A DNA stretch of 35,571 bases, taken from positions 1-35,571 of the forward strand of contig CAXKVV010000207.1 in the NCBI GenBank assembly GCA_964058805.1, written 5' to 3'. Position 1 is the first letter of the stretch. Each line of letters begins with the position of its first letter. Below, in pieces: positions 1 to 8,645 of this stretch. The notes under the pieces are model-generated. The model saw only the letters and a list, made by a program, of their open reading frames with translations, was not told the origin of the DNA and ran no database searches. Source of the DNA: Schoenoplectus triqueter (lineage: Eukaryota > Streptophyta > Magnoliopsida > Poales > Cyperaceae). Position numbers and translations under genes: made by a program.

Positions 1-476
1 ACTTCATATCCAAAAGAGATTCTACTGTAACTCGAGATATCTTAATATGACTATACCTTTCGAGAAATAATTCTGTGAAATCATCAAATAATCTGACGGA
101 GCTTGGTGAGAGTGTCTTGTACCACTCCCATGCTTTGTCTGTCAGACATGGAGAATATTCTATAGATGATACCATCAATAGTCCCCAATAGGCTCAGCCT
201 CTCGCGGAAAACCATGGATGAATGACTCGGCGTCTTTTTGATCCTCACTCCCTTTGAACGTATCAAGCGAGGAAAATATCTTGAAGTCATGTAAAGTTAG
301 TCGATACATCTCATGTGAGAAGGGTCTCGAGATGGATCTAAACCGTTTAAGATTTGGTGATTTCTCATATTTGGTCATCTGGTCTTCCACCCTCTTGCGG
401 ACAATCTCCTCAATTTGTTCCGCTATGAGATATGCAACTCGATTTCGATCCTGAGAATAGGTATAGACAGGTGAAA
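1..476 (-). pseudogene. Decayed Ty3/gypsy gag fragment, distal half of the oldest nest layer
   Basis: Read on the minus strand, this stretch gives a retroviral-type Gag (capsid) core in two frames. An ordered run carrying SLDTFKGSEDQKD and ESFIHG (about 175-390) matches the plant gypsy pattern of a 'xLDxFxGxxDPxDHxxxF' capsid start. A shift of frame then leads to AWEWYKTLSPSSV and FTELFLERYSHIKI (about 1-140), which matches the 'ArxWyxxLpPxSIxsFxeLxxxFlxxF' core. At least one frameshift and one stop lie between them, so it is not functional. The style resembles Tat/Retand-type gags, but I cannot fix the lineage. The capsid runs off the left edge of the window. Its N-terminal side is found beyond the Tekay insertion, at 25349 onwards. 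Confidence is good for 'gypsy gag remnant' and low for the clade. Confidence 0.68.
472..476. repeat. Target-site duplication, left side of Tekay element (TGAAA)
   Basis: TGAAA immediately precedes the TGTTA start of the 5' LTR. The partner at 25349-25353 is TGAAC. Four of five bases match, as expected for a 5-bp gypsy duplication with one later substitution. Both sides flank the same minus-strand old gag, which supports a true insertion here. Confidence 0.65.
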
Positions 477-908
477 TGTTAAACCGTGAATTTTAAATCA
501 GGTATTAATCATAACTACTTAAATAATGATCAAATTTTAATTAATGAAAATTAATAAATTATTCAGATCGACAATTAAAGGGATATAATTATATATGTGA
601 ATTAATAAGTATATAAATAAATCTTATAACAATTTCTAATTATTTCGCTATCTACCGATGACCTGCGAAATTAAGCAGATACAAACTCAAATTCTTAGGT
701 TAAAATAAAAGAATTAAACTTAATAATTTAACAGAACACAAACTTTAAATTGGAAATTGGAAATGAAACGTAAATCAGTCAAATTCAAAATCTAAATGAA
801 ATGCCTTAATACAATTGGTAAATGAAATAACCCCGTTATATATATATATATATATATATATTAACAATAATGATAACGTGGACATTTTATTTAAAAATTC
901 GGCTGTGA

Positions 909-915
909 TATAAAT
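909..915 (+). promoter_or_regulatory. TATA-box candidate P1 in the Tekay LTR
   Basis: TATAAAT at 909-915, followed about 75-120 bases later by a long CT-rich stretch (988-1110) like the Y-patch and pyrimidine-rich leaders of plant promoters. A transcript from here would carry about 4.5 kb of LTR leader. The right LTR has the same sequence. The functional start is not proven; candidate P2 at 2565 is an alternative. Confidence 0.4.
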
Positions 916-1145
916 TTGCCACACGCTTGACCACAAAAGTTTCGCCGCAGAAAATCCCACCGTCACATCACCTTACAATAAATGCACTTCTCTCTCTCTC
1001 TTCATTAACACACTCTCTTCTCTCCCGCTCTCTCTGTCGAGTCACCTCTCCCGGTCTTTTCCTTCCGTCTTTTCTTCTGCCATTTGCTCTCTCTCCTCTT
1101 TAGGACTCCGCTGCACCCTTTTCTTTTTCCTCTCTCGGGCGACGC

Positions 1146-1160
1146 AAACCCTAAGGGTTT
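1146..1160. promoter_or_regulatory. Telo-box palindrome AAACCCTAAGGGTTT in LTR
   Basis: A perfect 15-bp palindrome made of the plant telomere-type motif in both orientations, inside a CT-rich block. Telo-boxes (AAACCCTA) are known in promoters and first-exon leaders of plant translation and cell-cycle genes. The identical copy in the 3' LTR is at 20995-21009. A role in LTR transcription is inferred. Confidence 0.6.
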
Positions 1161-1793
1161 CCCCTTTTCTCTCCGCCCCTTGTGGGTTCTCTGTCCCTCT
1201 CCCGTCTTGTCTCTTGTCTCGATCTTTCTTTCTTCCGTCGCATTTATGGTGACGCCGCCCCCTACCGCTCTCTCTCACCCCCAGCTACCTGCCCCCCTTG
1301 CCACTTGCTTGTTGTCCCGTCGAGTTAGCCGTCACATCTCCTTGACCGTTGCTCGGTCACTCCCTTTAAAACAATCTTGAGCCTCCCTCTTGCGTTCTTT
1401 TTGCTGTTTGTTACTGTCTCATGTGCTGAGAATAGCTTGTTGAAATTTTTCCTTCTTCACAAAAGAAACTGATAAGAACGGATCTATCACAGCTTTGCTG
1501 CGATTCTGGGTGGAGAAAGGCAGGTGGGCTTGAGTTATTTCAGGAGGAGACACCTCCCTTGACCCGATTTGTTTTTTTCGCCCTCTGCCCTTTTTGTGCT
1601 GGCTCTCTCTCTCTCTCTCCCTGGTAAATCCTAAATCTTTTGGATACCTTGTTTCGCTCTTTTGCTGGTTTGTGATGATTGGCTTGTGTTAATCTGGTTG
1701 TTTCTGTGCGTTGACTAGTACTGGTAGAGGTTATGGGGTGAGAACTGTTATTTTGTGGTTGCATGTTTTCTGGGCTGGTTACTGGTACTGGCT

Positions 1794-2240
1794 GTCCTCT
1801 AAGTCTGTGCTGTGACTGATTTGTCTGATCACTAATGTTGTTGCTGACTCGATTTATCTGTTGGGAGGGCTGGTACTATGTTGCATGTTTACTGATTTTT
1901 GTTGGCCTTAAATTTTTGTTGGGTTGTGGGGCACTGGCATGTCTCCTGGTACGCTGGTACCGATGGGTACGGGTGATGCGGGAGATGAAACAGTCCCTGT
2001 TTGGTTATTCTGATAGAGGCCCTGATTTCATGTTTTTTTTTGATTAAGGGGATTGTTTGATATGACTACGGTTGCTAAATTGCTACTGGTGTGGGGTTCT
2101 GTGTGAAGTTATGGGTTGAAATTATCTGTGGTAAACCGTGGTACACTGGTACCAGTTGGTACCAGTGAGGTGAGGTTACCCCTCACCTGTTTCTGTTTGA
2201 GATTGGTTGTTGAAATTTGAGATGGTACCAGTACTGGTAC
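1794..2240. repeat. Cluster of GGTAC / CTGGTACCAG motifs in LTR
   Basis: Ten GGTAC copies start at 1794, 1872, 1949, 1956, 1966, 2140, 2149, 2159, 2224 and 2236. Many are extended to CTGGTAC, and 2145-2156 is a perfect palindrome, ACTGGTACCAGT. The cluster is preserved in the 3' LTR (about 21644-22090). It is far denser than chance for a 5-mer in under 450 bases. Function is unknown; a protein-binding array or an RNA structure are possible. Confidence 0.6.
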
Positions 2241-2564
2241 GGGTTTCTGGTCTGTTGCTTGTAGTTCTGGTTTGGTTGATGTCTGTCTGTTGTCTGTGTC
2301 CCACTTGCTCGAATGGTTGTTTGTATGCTGACTTGGGTTGTTGCCTAGTGATTCTAATATATAAATGGGCTTGATGATGTGGCCAAATTGGAAATAGGGA
2401 ATTGTTTGGCCCGAAGTAAATATTGAGGAGATTAGAATAGGCCCAAAACTTAACAACATGGATTCAAGAAGAAATCAATTTTATTGGGCCAATAAATCAG
2501 CTTAATCCAACTAATTGATAATTAAGGTTAGGAAATTTAGGTCCATAACTAAAATCTTCAAGAT

Positions 2565-2572
2565 TATAAAAG
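2565..2572 (+). promoter_or_regulatory. TATA-box candidate P2 in the Tekay LTR
   Basis: TATAAAAG, a better consensus match than P1, within an AT-rich approach. A start about 30 bases downstream would make U3 about 2.1 kb and R-U5 about 2.9 kb. The copy in the right LTR is at 22415-22422. Evidence is motif only. Confidence 0.4.
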
Positions 2573-2690
2573 GGAATAATTAAAATTTGATTAATTAATT
2601 GGAGGCCGCCCCGAAAGGTTGGCGGTATCCACGGACTAAAACGTAAACTTGAATAATCGGGAAATGATTATATTCCCTGACTGCCCCCGA

Positions 2691-2746
2691 TTCGGGATAT
2701 CGGTGCATTGGCACCAACGATTTGGTAGTCAGCGTATGATCCCGAA
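2691..2746 (+). other. Nested inverted repeat (possible multi-branch RNA structure) in LTR
   Basis: An outer perfect 8-bp stem, TTCGGGAT (2691-2698) with ATCCCGAA (2739-2746), encloses a second perfect stem, GGTGC (2702-2706) with GCACC (2711-2715). It lies just downstream of TATA candidate P2, so it would sit in the transcribed leader if P2 is used. The same structure occurs at 22541-22596. Confidence 0.5.
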
Positions 2747-2963
2747 CATTAAAACACCAACACAGTAATAAAACGATAATAATTTTCTTAAATTAATTTA
2801 CTTCTTTTTATTTTTAATTTTTCTTTTAAGTTTTCCTTTTTAATTTATTTTAAACTATATTTCTAATTTATTTAAATATAATATTAAATATATATACATA
2901 TACATAATAATAAAAGCAAAATTAATAAGAAAAGATAATTAGGATATAATGAATATATACGAG

Positions 2964-2998
<35 letters not shown>

Positions 2999-4309
2999 TA
3001 ATCAATTTCTCTATTTTTAGATTTAAAAGAATATTAGAAATAAGGAATATATATATATAAAATAATAATATATATTAATTAAATCTTTCATTTTTGAATA
3101 AGCAAAAGAATATTAGAATAAAATATTAGATATATTATATCTTATATATTAATCAATTTCTCTATTTTGAAATTGATTGATTTAAATATTTAAATCCATG
3201 AACTCGAATTTAAAATAAAGAACTGACGTATAAAAGCGATCACGAACGATAAACACAATTTAACGGATCTCTAATACGGGCAACTAAAATTTCCGACACC
3301 GCGTAACTGCAGCAGAAATGTTGCCGAAATTTTCAGGAAAAGACGATAAACCCGAACAAACGCTTAATTAAATTATCAATCTAATTTAATTATTAATTGA
3401 GAAGTAAATCAAGTTAAAACTAATAAACATCTAATTTAAATTAAAATAGGTGATACAGTCGACTCGGATCCACTCGTGGAGTACGAGGTCATTCCCGACC
3501 CGACGTACGTGGACACCGACCCCGAGGCCGGTGTTCTACCTCCGGAGTAGAGCGACTCCGCGATCCTCACCAGCACTCCTAGGTACGGTTTCCTGGGATT
3601 TAATCTTCTTTCTTCAGAATTAGGAATCCAATCCGAAAACAAATGTTTTTAAAATAAATCTGATATGCGGTACCTTTGACCAAACTTTGATTAGAGACCA
3701 AAATCTGACCTGTCATTTGCATCCGGTAAATTGACCAGCATATTTGAGACATACCCGCATTTACATGTCATATCATGTCATACTGCACGTAGACAGGATA
3801 GGAGTAGGATCCGGGAAATAGTCTCGAGATAGGATTAGATAGAATTAAATAATCCAAGTTGTAGATTATAATTATTAGGAAAATATTATTACTATCACTA
3901 ATTATTAATTAAGTCAGGTAGTTAATCATGCATTAAATGCATGGGAGTGCTGAGAGGCGGACCGGGTAATTCTCAGTCGGAGTTGCCTTGCATAACCAGA
4001 CCGTTGTGGTTACGTACGGTGACCCATAGGCCCGTGGGACCCACCGGTCTGTATATGCACTGCGCATCCTCGCCTGTCGGGTTATCCACCGATCCCGTCA
4101 TTTGGCGGGTTCGGCTGTGTCAGAGTGTTTAATTTTTGATCAATATTATATTATTATTATTCTTAATATAAATAAGAATGTTAATCCAAATTTGAGCGAT
4201 CAGGATACCTTGTCTTTCAGTATTTAGTGTGGGCGGCTATATTTAAGACTGGAATCTACTCCGAGATATTATATTATTTTATTTATCCGGCTTATTTAGG
4301 ATCCTAGTA

Positions 4310-4500
4310 TTGTCCGAAGGGCTTTCTCCTTTGGCCCTTAGTTGGTACAGAGAAAGTCGGGATGCGGTCCTCTGGCCCTAGTGGGTACAGTGTAGGCTCC
4401 CATTTGTATATACTCCGTTTTGTTATTTTACGGGATGCGGTCCTCTGACCCTTGGTTGGTACAGTGTAGGCTCCCATTTGTTTCCGATTTGTCAATTCAC
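4310..4500. repeat. Degenerate minisatellite in LTR, period about 73 bp
   Basis: Units sharing GGGATGCGGTCCTCTG and GTACAGTGTAGGCTCCCATT start at 4359 and 4432. A more diverged third unit (TTTGGCCCTTAGTTGGTACAG) lies upstream at about 4330. The array is repeated in the 3' LTR at about 24156-24346. Confidence 0.7.
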
Positions 4501-4560
4501 GGGTAGTTATATCCTTTGGCGATATGGCAACTGAAAGCATAAATATTTAAATCCCCTTTG

Positions 4561-4594
4561 CTCATATTATTATTATTATTATTATTATTATTAT
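4561..4594. repeat. (ATT)n microsatellite in LTR
   Basis: A run of ATT triplets, one triplet longer than in the 3' LTR copy (around 24410). Useful as a length marker separating the two LTRs. Confidence 0.85.
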
Positions 4595-4695
4595 GTGAGG
4601 TGGATCATCAGATTCAGAATACCGAGTACGTGCTTTTAGCCGTCACTCTCCTAGGGCGTTATCGCTCCGGGAGGCCGAATTTTCCCAGGGTATTC

Positions 4696-4806
4696 AGGGC
4701 ATTGGCGCCCGCTTACTCGAAAATCCTAAGTTTGTAAGTTGGGCCCGAATACGTGCCCGCTTAGGTAAGTCACAAGTCCAGGGCCCGATCACGTGCCCGC
4801 TTGTGG
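4696..4806. repeat. Short tandem repeat in LTR, period about 40 bp
   Basis: GGGCCCGAATACGTGCCCGC at 4741 and GGGCCCGATCACGTGCCCGC at 4781, with a weaker unit (GGGCATTGGCGCCCGC) at about 4697. The spacer between the first two contains TAGGTAAGT, a consensus-like 5' splice site at 4764/4765. The equivalent array in the 3' LTR is at about 24539-24649. Confidence 0.7.
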
Positions 4807-5430
4807 ATGGACTGATGATCTGCAACTGGGTTATATAGTATACGGGTGTTTTAAATCTCGTACCTATTACATATTTATCATATATTATATCTGTATTTCC
4901 ACAGATTTTTCATTTCGGGTTTATTTGTCATTTCATCTCATTCATACAGGAGTTTTCTTAAACGTGCATAAAGTATTGTTATATGTATATATTTAATATA
5001 ATGCATTTAAAATGCAGTATCGGTATTTGGGTCCGGTCTAGGAAAGAAGATAAAATCTTAAGGCTGGATCTAAATCCGTACTGAGTAATTTTTAAATTAC
5101 TCACGTTTCCACGTTGGTTGTGGGATCCAGGTATTTCAGGTTCGGGATTTTCTTGGAGCGAGTGCTAGGGACAGTCCTGCGCGATGACAGAGATGCTTCG
5201 CTGCATTTGCATGTGAGCCGGGTAGTTGGATAGGATCCATCGGGTTTTGCGTTTTATTTCTTTCTTTTGGGTTTTTATTCGAGAGATTTGCTGCCCATTC
5301 CGATGGAGCTAGCCCCGCCTATGTAGGCGTTGTATACTCTTTGTTCATTCTGGACTGTATGGTCATGTATTTATATTTATTGTTGTTTTGTTTATTCTGA
5401 GATTTATATTATTTTATTCATTTAGCCTTT

Positions 5431-5456
5431 CGTACGCACGTCTCGTCGTGCGTACG
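5431..5456 (+). other. Perfect 10-bp hairpin near the end of U5
   Basis: CGTACGCACG (5431-5440), six-base loop, CGTGCGTACG (5447-5456): a perfect inverted repeat 49 bases before the LTR end and 57 bases before the primer site. The same hairpin is in the 3' LTR at 25274-25299. Its position near the primer site suggests a part in reverse transcription, dimerisation or packaging, but this is inferred. Confidence 0.65.
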
Positions 5457-5505
5457 TGGCGGGATTAACACCCCTAATCCGATTTATTATTTCTGGGGTG
5501 TGACA

Positions 5506-5842
5506 TCCTTTGGTGGTATCAGAGCCAGGTTTTTATAAATCCGATTTCATATAAACCATGCTAGAATAACATCTAAGAAATCCCGAGATGTGAATAAAAT
5601 AAACAAAACAATGATATATATACCTGACTTAGGTTTGTGAGGGGTAGGTCTAGAAAGGACGGGGCAGACGTTACACGCACGGTTGCGTAGTTTCGCTGCT
5701 CCCGCTGGATCCCATTGCACGTGACTGAGTAAAGAAATATTTTAAATAATAGAGTGAGATAGCCCGTAAGTTTTCTAGCTTGTTATCACTTTGGACTTAC
5801 GAGTATGTTTCTTTTTCTTTTTCTCTCAGATTTCTAGTCATC
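5506..5842 (+). other. Tekay leader between LTR and gag, with a strong 3' splice-site candidate
   Basis: Non-coding leader holding the PBS. Its last 30 bases contain a long pyrimidine tract ending TTTTTCTCTCAG at 5829, followed after 13 bases by the gag ATG at 5843. A consensus-like donor GTAAGT at 5766-5771 lies 64 bases upstream of that acceptor, and its CGTAAGT is complementary to ACTTACG at 5795-5801, so it could be hidden in a hairpin. Other donor candidates lie in the LTR at 1624 (GGTAAAT) and 4765 (GTAAGT). Splicing is inferred from motifs only. Confidence 0.55.
5514..5530 (+). other. Primer binding site for initiator tRNA-Met (Tekay element)
   Basis: TGGTATCAGAGCCAGG starts eight bases after the TGACA end of the 5' LTR. 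It is the standard plant PBS complementary to the 3' end of tRNA-iMet. It marks the start of minus-strand DNA synthesis and confirms plus orientation. Confidence 0.9.
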
Positions 5843-6208
5843 ATGGTTCGATCTTCGGGAGGAGGTCATCAGTCGCGGAGACCCCATACCCGTTCTCAGG
5901 CCCCTTTGGGCCTACCCTCACCAGACCCACAGCCCTCACGACCACGCACGAGTGAGGGTCATGTGGCCCACGATACCGCCAGTTCCACGCACTGTCCGCA
6001 CGCCTCTGATGAGCGTGGTACCCCGTCTCCACTGTCTCCCCCGGTCACTTCTCCCGGGACCCATACGCGCAGAGCGGCTCCCCGTACCCCGTCACCTGTG
6101 GATCCGCCACAGCCTGCGGCCCCGCCGCAGCCTATATTATTCACCCCCGGGACTGACCCGGCCCAGCTTATGCAGGCCTTCTTCTCTGGGCTGGCGCAGT
6201 TTACCTCT

Positions 6209-6211
6209 TAG
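6209..6211 (+). other. In-frame TAG in Tekay gag
   Basis: Reading from the ATG at 5843, codon 123 is TAG, between ACC TCT and GCG AGC. The frame stays open and clearly gag-like on both sides, so this is a point nonsense change and not a frame end. A CAG ancestor is likely but not shown by the sequence. Confidence 0.85.
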
Positions 6212-6518
6212 GCGAGCGCTGCGGGACAGACGGCACAGGATCCGTTTGTCTCTGCGTTACGGGAGTTTGAGCGCCATCATACACCTCGGTATGATGGTAG
6301 CGGCGGTTACGACGCTGCTGAGGAGTGGCTTGCAGCAGTGCAGGTCACTTTTCGACTCTCGCGTACTCCCGAGGCCTACATGGCCGAGCTAGCGACCACC
6401 CTATTGGATCGCGACGCTCGCCACTGGTGGACCTCCCAGGAGCCTCAGTTTGAGGGTGGAGTTCGAGCCATGTCGTGGGAGCGTTTCTCCGACATATTTA
6501 GGGCTCGCTTCATGGGAG

Positions 6519-6523
6519 AGCAC
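6519..6523. repeat. Target-site duplication of copia element, left copy (AGCAC)
   Basis: AGCAC directly precedes the copia LTR end at 6524 and recurs exactly at 16177-16181. This is a perfect 5-bp duplication, the expected length for Ty1/copia integrase. Confidence 0.95.
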
Positions 6524-6588
6524 TGTAGGGATTCGGAATGCCCAAATCCCATTAATGCTCAAGCTGCGGAAAGACCGTAGAACAAAAA

Positions 6589-6757
6589 TTTTACTTCTAC
6601 TTAAGTTAGGGATTAAAGTATGTCGGATAATAACCGAGAGTTACAGACATTTAATCCTTTACAAAAGACGGTAAAATATTATTTTACTTCTAACTTAAGC
6701 TTAGGGTTAAAGTGATGTGTCGGATGATTACCGAGAGATACACACCTCTTTAAACCT
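6589..6757. repeat. Two-copy tandem repeat in copia U5, period 93 bp
   Basis: TTACTTCTACTTAAG...GTCGGATAATAACCGAGAG at 6591 is repeated in diverged form at 6684 (TTACTTCTAACTTAAG...GTCGGATGATTACCGAGAG). The same pair lies in the right LTR at about 14133-14301. Confidence 0.75.
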
Positions 6758-7174
6758 TTATTGATCTACTCCATGATTGATTTCTAAAATATTAATCTAC
6801 TTAACAATTAAATAGATTAATATAAGATGTTATACCTCGCTTCCAAATTTCAATTGGAATGAAAATCGGCTTGTCTCGGAGCACCAAACGTCTGATGCCT
6901 CTGTAGGTTATCCACCAGGACTGATCAGAGAGCGGTTTATTTCTTTTGCCAGAAATACCGTAAACCGCGGTTTCTCGCAAAAACACTATTCACCCGAGAA
7001 AAGACGAAATAGTACTATTCACGACTCGCAGTAATTCTGTTTCACAAATGTGCAGAAATACCGCAACTTTCGTAAAAACACTATTCACCGATCCCGTGAA
7101 TTCTGAAACAACCGTATACCGAGAGAGAGAAAGTAGAACTGATTTGGTGGAACTTTTTCTCTCACCCTACCCCT

Positions 7175-7184
7175 CTATTTATAG
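7175..7184 (-). promoter_or_regulatory. TATA box of copia 3' LTR (reads leftward into Tekay gag)
   Basis: The minus strand reads CTATAAATAG, a near-perfect plant TATA box, with a CT/GA-rich stretch downstream. In this left LTR it would start transcripts at about 7150 that exit leftward through the Tekay gag and 5' LTR in antisense. The copy in the right LTR (14719-14728) is the element's own promoter. Confidence 0.7.
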
Positions 7185-7195
7185 AAAAAGTGGAA

Positions 7196-7442
7196 TTGAC
7201 AAATTACCAAAATGCCCTCGTGAATAGTAGGGAGGTTTCAAAGTGAAAAGACCAAAATACCCTTAAAGTTCATCCAATTTACCAAAACGCCATTGGGCTT
7301 TTTGGCCAAATTACCGAAATACCCTTGGGCTTTTGGACAAATTACCAAAATACCCTTGGAGGTCGTCATGGGCTTTTCATGGGCCTTTTTGGGCTTTTCG
7401 GATTTTGGGCTTTTTTGGGCTTTTCTGATTTTGGGCTTTTAA
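7196..7442. repeat. Short interspersed direct repeats in copia U3
   Basis: Four or five units of the type ATTACCAAAATACCCTT (7203, about 7230-7265, 7279, 7309, 7339) are followed by at least six GGGCTTTT blocks up to 7440. This low-complexity array lies upstream of the TATA box in the element's own orientation. The same array is at about 14740-14986. Such arrays are common in copia LTRs and may bind regulators. Confidence 0.65.
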
Positions 7443-8632
7443 TTATTAATTAAGACTTTAATTATAAATGGGCTTTGGCCCATAATTCAAATCCATAATT
7501 AACATTTAAAATCCAAATCAAATATACATAATTGTCATCTACAATTATATTTTTCTCGGTTGTTGTTTCGGCGAATTTATACGACGTGTCCAACACGTTA
7601 TAAATTCAATCTGATTTTTGCTTCTTGTCATCTCTATGACAAATATAATTATATCATATATAATTAATTATAACCATCTTATTATTAATTATAAACAATT
7701 CATAATTAATCAATAAGATTCTCCGATTAACTCCTATACGGTGTGACCCGACAGGATCCGTGTTATGTTGGTAAATAGAGTTAAAACCGTTTTAACTTCT
7801 ATAATCATAGGAGGCATCTGGCAGAATGCACTATGACCATCCAATTACACAGATGATGATGTACTGTACAATATCATGATCCAGTAAACTATTTACTTGT
7901 GTTTAATTCTTTTGTCTCATAGCTATCAGATCAGTTTCAAGGTAGGTATGTGTCATCCTTGCAAACTTAATCTTTTCTTGATCCTGAGTAAATTATCAAA
8001 TATAATTACTCTTGTAATTATACTGCTAGCAGATAATCTTACTCTATCAAGGGGCCCAGTGATGCTATAACTCGTATAGAAATACGAGGGACAATAGTAC
8101 TTTTGGCAAACCATCTCTTCCTCCGCATAAGTTATGTATACCGAAGAGCTACCTTTATAGCCACCTTTTACGGATAACGTTTGGTAGAAATCACACACAT
8201 ACATATCTTATGTAGGAAAGATGAATACCTCATACTTTAGAATTTAATACTGAACGAAAACATTAATGACACGAACACAATTCCATTTAATGTTTCATTC
8301 GGGGTCTATCAAATACGATGTTCCTAGAACATCTATCTATGTGATTAAAATGACAACTCTTTGTCTATGGTCTGTAAAACTTGACCATCATTTAATCCAC
8401 ATACTAACCTGATAACGGTTAATTAGTGTTCCTGCTAATTACCTTGGTTAGTGACTTTTAAGAGTATATTCTATATTATGAAGTTTCACAATTCCAGTCA
8501 TGAACTCGGAATGATTCATAAATTCAATAATACTCAAGGAAACAAAATATCATTTAAATATCCAATTCATGAACAAAGCTTTATATAACAAATTTATCGT
8601 ATTATTGACTTCAAGATTATTACAAACTAACA

Positions 8633-8645
8633 ATCTCCCACTTAA
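8633..8645 (-). other. Polypurine tract of copia element
   Basis: On the minus strand the purine-rich AAGTGGGAGAT directly precedes the TGTTAG start of the 3' LTR. This is the usual position and a common sequence for the plus-strand primer of plant Ty1/copia elements. Confidence 0.85.

Larger units (their letters stand above)
477..5505 (+). repeat. 5' LTR of the Tekay-like element (5029 bp)
   Basis: Begins TGTTA and ends TGACA (TG...CA). It aligns along its whole length with 20332-25348. I see 5 substitutions (two near 1250, one near 2138, one near 4229, one near 4929) and 4 indels: TA run near 840-860 (+6 here), C run near 1258 (-1), TA run near 2980-2998 (+4), ATT run near 4570-4592 (+3). 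These sum to the 12-bp length difference. It contains two TATA-box candidates, a CT-rich leader-like block with a telo-box palindrome, GGTAC clusters, minisatellites and hairpins, listed separately. Short ORFs occur on both strands, but none resembles a known protein. Roughly 2760-3260 is very AT-rich, almost featureless sequence. Confidence 0.95.
5843..6523 (+). pseudogene. gag: Tekay gag, N-terminal part, with in-frame stop; cut by copia insertion
   Basis: Codes the N-terminal and capsid part of Gag, the structural protein of the virus-like particle. The chosen start is the ATG at 5843 (MVRSSGGG), which follows the splice-acceptor-like tract; an in-frame ATG at 5780 is possible but lies upstream of that tract. 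Residues 1 to about 100 are a proline-, serine- and threonine-rich leader. After an in-frame TAG at 6209-6211 (codon 123), the same frame runs on through FERHHTPRYDGSG, AAEEWLAAVQ and FSDIFRARFMGEH, the conserved gypsy capsid core. The reading stops at 6523, where the copia 3' LTR begins, and resumes in the same frame at 16182. The single nonsense codon is consistent with C-to-T change of a CAG. If the stop is real and not read through, this copy cannot make full Gag. Confidence 0.85.
6524..8632 (-). repeat. Copia 3' LTR (left copy, 2109 bp)
   Basis: Minus-strand LTR starting TGTTAG at 8632 and ending CCCTACA at 6524. It is the same length as the right copy, with two substitutions seen. It carries a U5 tandem repeat (6589-6757), the promoter TATA box (7175-7184) and a run of repeated 'ATTACCAAAATACCCTT' and 'GGGCTTTT' units (about 7196-7442). 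Small ORFs in it (for example 7953-8204 minus) recur in the other LTR and resemble nothing known. Confidence 0.95.

Noticed and set aside
1084..1380. 98-codon plus-strand frame over the CT-rich LTR block
   Set aside because: The equivalent frame in the 3' LTR is changed and shortened by a single-base indel near 21110. The composition follows the CT-rich DNA, so it is not a conserved protein.
2109..2459. 116-codon minus-strand open frame in the Tekay LTR (also 21959-22309)
   Set aside because: It recurs only because the LTR is duplicated, has no family resemblance, and overlaps the GGTAC motif array. Its amino-acid make-up looks like chance translation.
2691..2746. tRNA gene in the LTR
   Set aside because: It has an acceptor-like outer stem, but no A/B box, no anticodon arm and no T-loop.
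5780..5842. Earlier in-frame ATG for Tekay gag
   Set aside because: It lies upstream of and through the splice-acceptor-like tract, and its residues (Phe/Ser-rich) reflect the pyrimidine tract. ATG 5843 fits a normal Gag start better.
7953..8204. 83-codon minus-strand frame in copia LTR, repeated at 15497-15748
   Set aside because: Identical only because it lies in both LTRs; no recognisable domain, and it is in the U3 region.
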